This document shows positions 56,120 through 63,393 of a stretch of DNA of 64,000 bases, piece after piece; positions within the stretch are counted from its first letter, which is position 1; each line of letters begins with the position of its first letter. Made by a program: the position numbers and the translations under genes. The stretch comes from Lactobacillus panisapium. GTDB lineage: Bacteria; Bacillota; Bacilli; Lactobacillales; Lactobacillaceae. The DNA lies in the NCBI RefSeq assembly GCF_019469265.1, contig NZ_CP048268.1, positions 713,501-777,500 on the forward strand. Direction: 5' to 3'. Under the pieces are notes generated by a model that searched no databases, was not told the origin of the DNA, and was given only the letters and a program-made list of their open reading frames with translations.

Positions 56120-57556
56120 TTATGCTTTTGCATCTTGGTGATGCTTAATTGATGGCAAAATCATACCAAGTAATAATAATACAATTGGTGTTGCGATGTT
56201 TAAGCCTAAAGTAAATGGATCAGGTGAATACATTCCCATTAAGCAACATGCGATTGTAACAATCAGTCCCCAAACGCCAAGAGTGTATGCTAAGGCTTGG
56301 TGCTTAGTCATTTCATAATTTTGACCGTTGTGGAATTTTTCTGCTTGCTTACGCAAAGCAATGTAAGCAATGAAGACCCATAAGTAACGCATTGGCATTA
56401 CGATCGAGTTTAACTTAACTAATTGTGCCATGATTGCTTGAGCATTAGGCATGATTGCTTGTAAGACAATTAAACCACCTGAAAGGCAGACAACCATCCA
56501 AATACCGTTGATGTAAGCGCCGTGTTTGTTCACTTTCAACAGTTTCTTAGGAATGTAATCTTTTGCTTCTTTACTACCCAAGAGAATTCGTAACGGAGCA
56601 TCGATACTAATAACTAATGCTGAAAATTGTCCAATAACATTGCACCAAGCGTAAATGTACATGAACAATCCACCAACACCGTAGTATTCGCCTAGCTTAT
56701 TGAAAGCCATGTAAGGTCCATTTGAAATGTATTCATTTAAGTTGTTATTGACAACTTTAGGATCAAACATTAAGGCTAAAGCAATAGTTCCTAAGATAGC
56801 AGAAATCATTACCATTGCGGCTAAACCTAACATTGATTTAGGGAAGTTACGTGCGGGATCTTTCAGCTTATTAACATAAGGTGAGATCTTTTCTGCGCCT
56901 CCAACCGCAAATACTAAAATTGATAAAGAAGTAAAGTACTTAACATTAAAGTCAGGCACAAAATTCTTCCAATTCCAGCTAATGCTGTTAAAACCAGCAT
57001 GTGGGTTAATCATTGGTGCCGCAAACATCATGATAATGAACAAAATAGACATGATGAACATTGAAGAACCAGCAATGGTTGACAATGTTTTAATAACTGG
57101 TAAGCCGCGACTTGCAACCCAGCAGAAGAAGAGGAAGACAGCTAAAGTGGCAAGTTGAGTAACAGTAGTTGGTAAACTATCGTACCAATTCGTATTACCA
57201 AAAATGCCCCAGGCCATTCCTCTTAATCCACCAGTACCTTTACTGGAAATATATACAACGTGGACAGCCCAAAAAGTCCAGCCAGCATAATATGCCCACT
57301 TTGCTCCAAGAGTAGCGTTAATCCATGAGGAAACTCCACCCTCTGAGTCTTTAAAGACAGAGCCTAATTCCCCGACCATCAGTGAGTATGGTATGAAGAA
57401 CAGTAGGAAAATAATAATCCAGCTAAGAATAACTTTTGTACCGTCAAAATAAATGAACCCGTTAACAACGTTACCGAAACTCCAAACTATGGAGAAGGCC
57501 ATCGTTGCCAGTGTGGTCCACATCATTTTTTTAGAATTTTCTTGTGATTTATCCAT
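56120..57556 (-). CDS. APC-superfamily amino acid permease (YjeM-like)
   Basis: 478 residues, about twelve membrane helices. The APC signature region is early: FSIVWSFGNVVNGFIYFDG, GELGSVFKDSEGGVSSWI (TM2), and LVFAVGGAEKISPYVNKLKDPARNFPKS near residue 215-245. It resembles the glutamate/GABA-antiporter-like and YjeM subgroup, which import or exchange amino acids; substrate not determined. The minus-strand start has AGGGAGAATAAGATTA. Oddly it sits between paralogues B and C, in the opposite direction, on its own transcript. Confidence 0.85.
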   Translation of the reverse strand: MDKSQENSKKMMWTTLATMAFSIVWSFGNVVNGFIYFDGTKVILSWIIIFLLFFIPYSLMVGELGSVFKDSEGGVSSWINATLGAKWAYYAGWTFWAVHVVYISSKGTGGLRGMAWGIFGNTNWYDSLPTTVTQLATLAVFLFFCWVASRGLPVIKTLSTIAGSSMFIMSILFIIMMFAAPMINPHAGFNSISWNWKNFVPDFNVKYFTSLSILVFAVGGAEKISPYVNKLKDPARNFPKSMLGLAAMVMISAILGTIALALMFDPKVVNNNLNEYISNGPYMAFNKLGEYYGVGGLFMYIYAWCNVIGQFSALVISIDAPLRILLGSKEAKDYIPKKLLKVNKHGAYINGIWMVVCLSGGLIVLQAIMPNAQAIMAQLVKLNSIVMPMRYLWVFIAYIALRKQAEKFHNGQNYEMTKHQALAYTLGVWGLIVTIACCLMGMYSPDPFTLGLNIATPIVLLLLGMILPSIKHHQDAKA

Positions 57557-57669
57557 TAATCTTATTCTCCCTAAAGAAAAATATAATAACCTTAATATTG
57601 TAACCCACAGTGTCTTAAAAAGCTATCCTTTTAAAAAAAGATAACTTAGGCAACCTTTTAGTAATTTGC

Positions 57670-57699
57670 TTTAGCTCGTTAAAAGTGTGAGACTAGTAT
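57670..57699 (+). promoter_or_regulatory. Promoter of paralogue C
   Basis: TTTAGC (57670-57675), 18 bp, TAGTAT (57694-57699), with AAAAGTG in the spacer at the same position as in paralogue B (54360-54389). Both are also preceded by TTGC, suggesting a shared promoter type. Confidence 0.5.
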
Positions 57700-57732
57700 T
57701 AATATATTTTTTTCGGAAAGGTAGAGTAATTG

Positions 57733-59256
57733 ATGAACCAAAAGTTGAAAAGTAGGCTGCTAATTATGACCTTGACTGTCATGATTAGCTTATTTTGTGG
57801 GGGTAATTTATCAGAGGTAAGTGCCAAAAGTTATCATAAAGCTGTTACTAAAATTGCAGGAAAGGGCAAATACCCAGTTTATCATCACATATCTAAAAAA
57901 GGTCCATCGGCTAAATTCACCACCACTAAGTATTTTAAGCATGCCCAAATTCAATCTAAAAAATCAGTTACTACCAAAAAGGGAAAGTACTGGAACATTA
58001 TTGTTGATGGACGCCCGGTCGGCTGGGTTAATCAGAAATATTTTGCCAGAAATAAAATTTCTGTTGCCAAAAAGGTAAGTCTAGTGCAGAATCCCTATTT
58101 TTCTTTTAATCCTGAAGATGCGATTAATTATGTGACTAATAGTGCTGGAACAGCAATTGATACCAAAAAAGTTTATCTTTCAACTCCGACCATTTATTCT
58201 GATAAACCCGGAACTACCACAGTGACTTATCGCTATGGCAAGGCCAAAGCACAAGTTGACGTAACGGTCCGCTCTGATAAAAATGAAGGAATTACTAAGG
58301 CAAATAAACCGTTAATGCCTGGTCCAAAAGAAGTTAAGACCTGGAAAGGGAGTTCAATTTCCACGTCGAGAAATTGGAACGCCGCTCATAATTTTACCTT
58401 TGAGACTCGACCTAATACCTTCAAATCAAAGGGCCTGACCCTTAAGACTAAGATGTTTCAACCTCGCTTTGTTAGTCTAGATTACAATAAAGCGGCTGAT
58501 CGGATGGGACAAGTTGGTATTATTCCAGAAGGGATAACTGTCCGAGGTTCCAACTTCACTGTTGCCGTTTTTAATTCCAGTAATGACCAATATGGCCACT
58601 TGGTTTCGTATAATTTGAAGCATATTGGCAAATATGCAGCCCAGAATTTGCCTGGCCTCAAATGGTCTACTTTTAAAAAATATGCTGCGCATATCAAGGT
58701 GAGTCCTTACATAAAATTAGGTCATGGACAAGCAATTGGTTCATCATCTAAATATATCTATGTGATAGCTAATAATAAATCGAAAAATTCTAACGAGTCT
58801 GAAGAAATTTTTCAAATTCGTAAATCAGATATGAAAGTTAGGCAAATTTGGAGTTTCCGAATTTGGAATGGTAAAGCACCACGCTATATTCATAATGCTA
58901 CTTTTCCTAACGATCATACCATGTACTGTTCGTTTCATAATGGTCGCAACAATTGCTATGAATACTGGAAAGTGACCCGCAATGGTGACACATGGACTTC
59001 AGAAGAAGTAGGAGCCACTAAGGGTAATTTTGTAAGCAATCATTCGCCTGTTCAAGGTTTTACCTATGATAAACGACACGATCAATTTTATCTTGGTTTT
59101 AATGACTTGATTTTTAAACTTGCTAGAGATGGAACGTATTTAAAAACTCACCGATTGCATGTTAAAAGAGAAATTGAAGGGTTATCAGTTTCTGGTAATA
59201 AACTTTACGTTGAATTTGCTCAGCGAGGAGAATTAACGGCCGGAAAAACTAAATAA
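57733..59256 (+). CDS. Secreted GW-like/Ig-like protein, paralogue C
   Basis: 507 residues from ATG 57733, though a TTG directly before it is in frame; the ribosome site GGAAAGG is placed as in paralogue B. Signal peptide about 1-32 (cut after SEVSA), basic GW/SH3-like module (KYWNIIVDGRPVGWVNQKYFARN), Ig-like module and the same C-terminal domain as A and B. Lysine content is higher than in B, giving a basic N-terminal half, suited to binding teichoic acids. Conserved blocks are the same as in B. No catalytic motif or LPXTG is apparent. Confidence 0.87.
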   Translation: MNQKLKSRLLIMTLTVMISLFCGGNLSEVSAKSYHKAVTKIAGKGKYPVYHHISKKGPSAKFTTTKYFKHAQIQSKKSVTTKKGKYWNIIVDGRPVGWVNQKYFARNKISVAKKVSLVQNPYFSFNPEDAINYVTNSAGTAIDTKKVYLSTPTIYSDKPGTTTVTYRYGKAKAQVDVTVRSDKNEGITKANKPLMPGPKEVKTWKGSSISTSRNWNAAHNFTFETRPNTFKSKGLTLKTKMFQPRFVSLDYNKAADRMGQVGIIPEGITVRGSNFTVAVFNSSNDQYGHLVSYNLKHIGKYAAQNLPGLKWSTFKKYAAHIKVSPYIKLGHGQAIGSSSKYIYVIANNKSKNSNESEEIFQIRKSDMKVRQIWSFRIWNGKAPRYIHNATFPNDHTMYCSFHNGRNNCYEYWKVTRNGDTWTSEEVGATKGNFVSNHSPVQGFTYDKRHDQFYLGFNDLIFKLARDGTYLKTHRLHVKREIEGLSVSGNKLYVEFAQRGELTAGKTK

Positions 59257-59263
59257 TTAGATT

Positions 59264-59293
59264 AAAAGTAGCTTGTAAAAAAGCTGCTTTTTT
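59264..59293 (+). terminator. Intrinsic terminator after paralogue C
   Basis: AAAAGTAGCTT-gtaaaa-AAGCTGCTTTTTT, 11-bp stem with G-U. Confidence 0.8.
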
Positions 59294-59403
59294 ATTTTAA
59301 AGTCATTCTCATAATTAAAATAAGATGATATTATTGTACTAAATTATTATTAATAAATATAGAAAAGTATAAAACTAAATTTTGTGCGAAGAGAGAGCAA
59401 ATA

Positions 59404-60108
59404 ATGACTAATTTAATTGAAACACATCAACTGGTGAAGAAGTTTAAAGATCAGCAAGTGCTTAATGATATTAATTTGCATGTTCCGGAAAGCAAAGTTT
59501 ATTGCCTTCTTGGTCCTAATGGAGCTGGAAAAACTACCTTAATGAAAATTTTAACTGGAATGATTCCCGCTACAAGTGGTCATGTCGAATTTGCGGGGCA
59601 CGAATGGACAAGGGCTGACTTGGCAAACATTGGCTGTTTAATTGAAAATGCTCCTTTATATGGTAATTTGACCGCCCAAGAAAACTTACAAGTAATTTGT
59701 CGTTTACGAGGATCTGCAGAAAGTGAAATTCCCAATATCCTGCAAACCATTGGACTCGCTAACACCGGAAAAAAGTTAGCTAAGAATTTTTCTTTAGGAA
59801 TGAAAGAGCGTCTAGGAATTGGTCTGGCTCTAGTTGGTAACCCTAAGCTTTTAATTTTAGACGAGCCAACTAATGGTCTTGATCCACTTGGAATTCAACA
59901 ATTGCGCGAATTGATTGCTGAATTCAAACATAGGAAAATGACAATTATTATCTCCAGTCACATGTTATCTGAAGTAGAACATTTAGCTGATAATATTGGC
60001 ATTATTGGTGGTGGCAAGCTTCTCCTGGAGCAAGAATATGATCATGAAACTGATTTGGAAAAGCTCTTCAATTCAACTTTGGCAAAGGCTGGTGCTTTGA
60101 ATGTTTGA
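59404..60108 (+). CDS. Lantibiotic-immunity-type ABC transporter ATPase (LanF-like)
   Basis: 234 residues. Walker A GPNGAGKTT near 38-46, signature region FSLGMKERLGIG near 130-141 in place of LSGGQ, Walker B LLILDEPTNGLDP near 152-164. The Q-loop is replaced by Glu (GCLIENAPLYGN, about 78-89): the E-loop known from LanF proteins of lantibiotic self-immunity transporters such as NukF. With two short permeases it forms a LanFEG-type pump that expels or shields cationic peptides at the membrane. GAAGAGAGAG is the ribosome site; a promoter TTGTAC, 18 bp, TATAGA is possible. Overlaps the next gene by 8 bp. Confidence 0.88.
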   Translation: MTNLIETHQLVKKFKDQQVLNDINLHVPESKVYCLLGPNGAGKTTLMKILTGMIPATSGHVEFAGHEWTRADLANIGCLIENAPLYGNLTAQENLQVICRLRGSAESEIPNILQTIGLANTGKKLAKNFSLGMKERLGIGLALVGNPKLLILDEPTNGLDPLGIQQLRELIAEFKHRKMTIIISSHMLSEVEHLADNIGIIGGGKLLLEQEYDHETDLEKLFNSTLAKAGALNV

Positions 60109-60832
60109 TGTTCTAGTAAACGAAATCCTTAAAGACAAGCGAACACTAATTAGATCAATCACACTTGTCTTTCCACTTTTGATTATTATTTTCACTATGC
60201 TATTTTTCAATTCAACGGGTTATGTGATTGAAAGTACGATTAACCAGTGGAGTTTTTTATATTTTAACTTATATTTAGCCTTGATCATCGGTCTAGTTGA
60301 TCGTCATGAAAAAGCTAGTACTGAATATAAAACGATTTTAAGTTCCCCAAATAATTTGTTTACGTTTGAATTAGGTAGGATATTGCACGGGGTACTGCTT
60401 TCATTGATGGTCAGCCTGGTTTTAGCACTAGTTCTTTTTTTAGCTAGCTTTATATTTTCAACTAGAGTTGGTATTGTGTCTTGCTTAATTGCAGTTGGCG
60501 GACTTTTCTTGACCACACTCTGGCAAATTCCTCTATATACGTGGTTAAGTAGAATATCAAATCTCTATGTGACAATTGGACTAGCTTTTCTTGGGTCAAT
60601 AATTAGTATTTCTTGTTTAGGAACATTTACTTGGGGAAAAATCTTGCCTTATAGCTGGTCGGACTTGTTTCCAGTTGCTTTGATAAGATTGCATGTCAAT
60701 GGAATAGCACTAAAAGCAAGCGAAGTTACCCCTGATGCTACTTGGACTATTCTTGTTTCAATTGTTTTATTTATTCTGCTTAGCTTTTTGGCAGCTTACT
60801 CCTTCAGAAAGCAGGTGACTAAGAATGCCTAA
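60101..60832 (+). CDS. Lantibiotic-immunity-type ABC permease (LanE-like)
   Basis: 243 residues, six membrane helices, no large external loop; hydrophobic segments near 19-37, 48-64, 95-120, 125-145, 155-180 and 215-235. Size and layout fit the MutE/EpiE permease group paired with LanF and LanG. The short cytosolic stretch RHEKASTEYKTILSSPNN after the second helix is a good candidate coupling helix. It starts inside the ATPase gene and overlaps the next permease by 8 bp, a tight operon. LanE versus LanG naming follows gene order. Confidence 0.82.
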   Translation: MFDVLVNEILKDKRTLIRSITLVFPLLIIIFTMLFFNSTGYVIESTINQWSFLYFNLYLALIIGLVDRHEKASTEYKTILSSPNNLFTFELGRILHGVLLSLMVSLVLALVLFLASFIFSTRVGIVSCLIAVGGLFLTTLWQIPLYTWLSRISNLYVTIGLAFLGSIISISCLGTFTWGKILPYSWSDLFPVALIRLHVNGIALKASEVTPDATWTILVSIVLFILLSFLAAYSFRKQVTKNA

Positions 60833-61565
60833 ATCAATTTTTAAAGCTGAAAATATTAAATTGCATCGTAGCATGTTGCTCTATTTACATTTAGCCGCCT
60901 TAATTATTTTTCCACTTCTAATAGGTATTTATTATGGCAGCCGGAAAAATTTAACTACTTCCGCTAACATGGTTGATATGTTTAATACAATTTTGGCCCT
61001 TATTTCGCCGTTGGCGATTAGTATTGTAGTTTCTGTGGTTTTTGATCGTGAAGAAAAAGCCGGGAATTTTCAAAATTGGTTAACTCAGCCCATGAGTAAG
61101 GGCAAAACAATTATGGGACAGCTAATTTACTATTGGTTGCTGTATGTAATTGAAGTGATCGGCACAAACTTAATTTATTACTTGGTTTTAACTGCTGTCT
61201 ATCACGTGACCGGAATTTCTTTTCTTAAGCTATTTTCGCTCAGCATTGTCTTTGCAGTATTAGGATTTTTGCAGTATGAATTTGCAGAACTAGTTTCTTT
61301 GAAGTGGAACATCGGTGGCAGCTTGATCTTGGGCTTTTTTGGTTCAGTGATTTCAATGCTAGGCGTTACTTCTTTATTTGATTTAGTTTGGCCATTTATT
61401 CCCTGGGCTTGGCAAAGTCGCTTAACCGTTTTTTGGCGGCTTAATATTCCGGCTGATTACGTCAAAATGGCGACATTATCTTATCTGGTACCGGTGATCT
61501 TAACCGCTATCTTAAGCTGGCTGATTTTCCGCTATTTTAATCATTGGCAAGGCACCAAAAAATAA
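60825..61565 (+). CDS. Lantibiotic-immunity-type ABC permease (LanG-like)
   Basis: 246 residues, six membrane helices, similar size and architecture to the preceding permease (FDREEKAGNFQNWLTQPMSKGK after the second helix corresponds to its partner's loop). Together with LanF- and LanE-like proteins it makes a complete transporter. No lanthipeptide precursor, LanM/LanB, two-component system or lipoprotein LanI lies nearby. No T-tailed terminator seen after it. Confidence 0.82.
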   Translation: MPKSIFKAENIKLHRSMLLYLHLAALIIFPLLIGIYYGSRKNLTTSANMVDMFNTILALISPLAISIVVSVVFDREEKAGNFQNWLTQPMSKGKTIMGQLIYYWLLYVIEVIGTNLIYYLVLTAVYHVTGISFLKLFSLSIVFAVLGFLQYEFAELVSLKWNIGGSLILGFFGSVISMLGVTSLFDLVWPFIPWAWQSRLTVFWRLNIPADYVKMATLSYLVPVILTAILSWLIFRYFNHWQGTKK

Positions 61566-61765
61566 TGGTACATAAACAGGAAAAAACACTAATTTATAAG
61601 ATTTCTGAGCCAAAGTAAATCTTTGTTAATTTGTAGATGATAAGAAACATTAAAAAAGCTTATAGTAGTTAAATTTTTGGGTAAATTTTCAATTTGTTAA
61701 CCTATTTTCAGTATATTTCCGTTATTATTAGATTTAGTCACAAAAAATTCAAAAAGGAGATATTT

Positions 61766-62794
61766 ATGACTAAAAGAGATTGCATCGAAACTTTGGCATT
61801 TTCAAAAGAAGAAATGCAATACATAACTGATTTAGGTTTAAAGATTAAGGCGGCAATTGCTAATGGTTATTATCCGCCTTTACTTAAAGGAAAAAGTTTG
61901 GGGATGATTTTTGACCAGTCATCTACCAGAACTCGTTGTTCGGCTGAAGCGGCAATGACTGAATTAGGCGGACATGCGCTATATTTAGCACCAGGTCAAA
62001 TACAGCTTGGTGAGAATGGACACGAAAACTTAGAAGACACGAGTCGTGTTTTAGGAGATTTGCTTGATATTATTGGTGTGCGCATCAGTAGTCAGGAGGC
62101 AATAAAAAGCATTGCTTTGAGTTCAAGAGCACCCGTAGTTAGCTTTATGAGTGACGATGATCATCCAACTCAAGCTCTTGGTGATCTCATGACTATTGAA
62201 GAGAATATGCCGGCTGGCAAGAACATTGAAGATGTTAAGCTGGTGTTTGTTGGTGATACAACACAAATTACTCTATCTGCTTTGTCATTGTGTGCTCAAA
62301 TGGGAATGAACTTTGCACAGTATGCACCAAAAGAAAGGCAGATTTCGACTGCTATTTTAAACCAGGCAAAAGAAATTGCTGTCAAAAGTGGAGCTACAAT
62401 TGAATTATCAGATCAAGATGACATACTGCATGGTGCAGACTTTGTTTATACTGATGTTTGGTATGGCTCGTATGAAGACGAATTGACCAAGGAAGAATAT
62501 CTGAAAATCTTCTATCCTAAATATCAAGTTAACGAAAAATTGTTGGCAAAAACTCATAATACTAATGTTAAATTTATGCATTGTTTGCCAGCTAACCGTG
62601 AAGAGGAAGTCTCAACTGCTGTTCTTGAAGGTAAGCATTCGATTGCTTGGGAACAATCTGCAAATAAAAAAGCGATAATGCGGGCAATCTTTACTTATTT
62701 ATTGAATTCTCAAAAACAAGAGCCATCTGCTTCAGTAAAAACTAATTTTCAAAATGAGCTTGATGCAATGCTGGCTAAAAGTCCTGTCAAATAA
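61766..62794 (+). CDS. Carbamoyltransferase of the putrescine carbamoyltransferase type
   Basis: 342 residues from ATG 61766 behind AAAAAGGAGATATTT; a longer in-frame start reads through the promoter. Carbamoyl-phosphate motif SSTRTR is near residues 52-57, DHPTQ near 133-137, and HCLPA near 271-275 (ornithine/putrescine-binding loop). Segments LAPGQIQLG, DVWYGSYEDEL and YPKYQVNEKLL are close to known putrescine carbamoyltransferase (PTC) of the agmatine deiminase route, not to ornithine OTC. The residues after STRTR are C-S-A where PTC and OTC usually have V-S-F. No agmatine deiminase, carbamate kinase or antiporter is adjacent. Confidence 0.82.
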   Translation: MTKRDCIETLAFSKEEMQYITDLGLKIKAAIANGYYPPLLKGKSLGMIFDQSSTRTRCSAEAAMTELGGHALYLAPGQIQLGENGHENLEDTSRVLGDLLDIIGVRISSQEAIKSIALSSRAPVVSFMSDDDHPTQALGDLMTIEENMPAGKNIEDVKLVFVGDTTQITLSALSLCAQMGMNFAQYAPKERQISTAILNQAKEIAVKSGATIELSDQDDILHGADFVYTDVWYGSYEDELTKEEYLKIFYPKYQVNEKLLAKTHNTNVKFMHCLPANREEEVSTAVLEGKHSIAWEQSANKKAIMRAIFTYLLNSQKQEPSASVKTNFQNELDAMLAKSPVK

Positions 62795-62826
62795 GCAGCA
62801 GACCTAATTTGATAATACTGAAAAAT

Positions 62827-62860
62827 AAAAAGTCAGGTTAACTAGTAACCTGACTTTTTT
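62827..62860 (+). terminator. Intrinsic terminator after carbamoyltransferase gene
   Basis: AAAAAGTCAGGTTA-actag-TAACCTGACTTTTTT, 14-bp perfect stem. Confidence 0.92.
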
Positions 62861-62875
62861 ATTGCTTTTATTTAA

Positions 62876-62947
62876 TGGGCCCCCTGAGAGTCGAACTCAG
62901 ATTTTAAGAACCGGAATCTTACGTGCGATCCATTACACTAAGGGCCC
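62876..62947 (-). tRNA. tRNA-Arg (anticodon CCG)
   Basis: 72 nt on the minus strand. Acceptor GGGCCCU pairs with GGGGCCC (one U-G), discriminator A. D stem GTGT/GCAC, anticodon stem UAAGA/UCUUA with loop UUCCGGU (anticodon CCG, reads CGG), T stem CUGAG/CUCAG with loop UUCGACU. No CCA is encoded. A minus-strand promoter TTTAAC, 17 bp, TATACT (62993-62965) lies upstream. It marks the far end of the island between clpP and cggR. Confidence 0.93.
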
Positions 62948-63235
62948 GAACAAATACATCAAGTAGTATACCAAAAAAATTGCCAAAGTTAAAACTTTTT
63001 TGCTAAAAAATAGCTTTTTAAGGAGGATGACGCAATTTACGGTCACAAATATAAAAGATTCAAGGTGATGAGATAGGTGAATAACAAAGTATTAAAACAA
63101 TTCTTATAAAGCTTTTTAGTTAAAAACCAGTATGTTATCAGTAGTAATCGGGCAGACTCGAAAGTAATGAGACAGTAACCTCAAAAATTAAGTATTTAAG
63201 TCGACAATTGTGGGCATTAATTGCTTTTATTTTCC

Positions 63236-63264
63236 TTGAATTATTCAAAAAGGGTTGTTATACT
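63236..63264 (+). promoter_or_regulatory. cggR promoter
   Basis: TTGAAT (63236-63241), 17 bp, TATACT (63259-63264); the start would be near 63271. Confidence 0.7.
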
Positions 63265-63277
63265 ATAGATGTCGATT

Positions 63278-63317
63278 GAGAAATGGGAGATCTTAATATC
63301 GTAAGTCTACGTTTCTC
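63278..63317 (+). promoter_or_regulatory. Structured 5' leader hairpin of cggR mRNA
   Basis: GAGAAATG (63278-63285) pairs with CGTTTCTC (63310-63317), and inside AGA(U)CUUA (63288-63295) pairs with UAAGUCU (63302-63308) around the loop AUAUCG. It would lie about 7 nt from the transcript start. Confidence 0.55.
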
Positions 63318-63335
63318 TTATATTTTTAGACAATC

Positions 63336-63377
63336 TGGGACGAAAAATGACAAATATCGGGTCATGTTTGTCCCGGG
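63336..63377 (+). promoter_or_regulatory. CggR operator-like repeats before cggR
   Basis: TGGGAC-N6-TGAC, then CGGGTC-N5-TGTC, spaced like the tandem CggR half-sites CGGGAC-N6-TGTC of Bacillus. GGGAC...TGAC and GTCA...GTCCC are also an inverted repeat. It lies in the leader just upstream of the ribosome binding site, as expected for a roadblock autorepressor. Confidence 0.65.
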
Positions 63378-63393
63378 AGAAGGAGAGAAGTCG

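Larger units (their letters stand above)
62948..63393. other. Intergenic region between tRNA-Arg and cggR
   Basis: About 446 bp. The left part holds the tRNA promoter (minus). An AAGGAGGATG near 63022 opens only a 13-codon frame and is probably a relic. The right third holds the cggR promoter, leader hairpin and operator, listed below. Nothing else recognised. Confidence 0.5.

Noticed and set aside
63022-63066. Short gene behind AAGGAGGATG between tRNA-Arg and cggR
   Set aside because: The frame closes after 13 codons and has no recognisable product; more likely a relic or chance.
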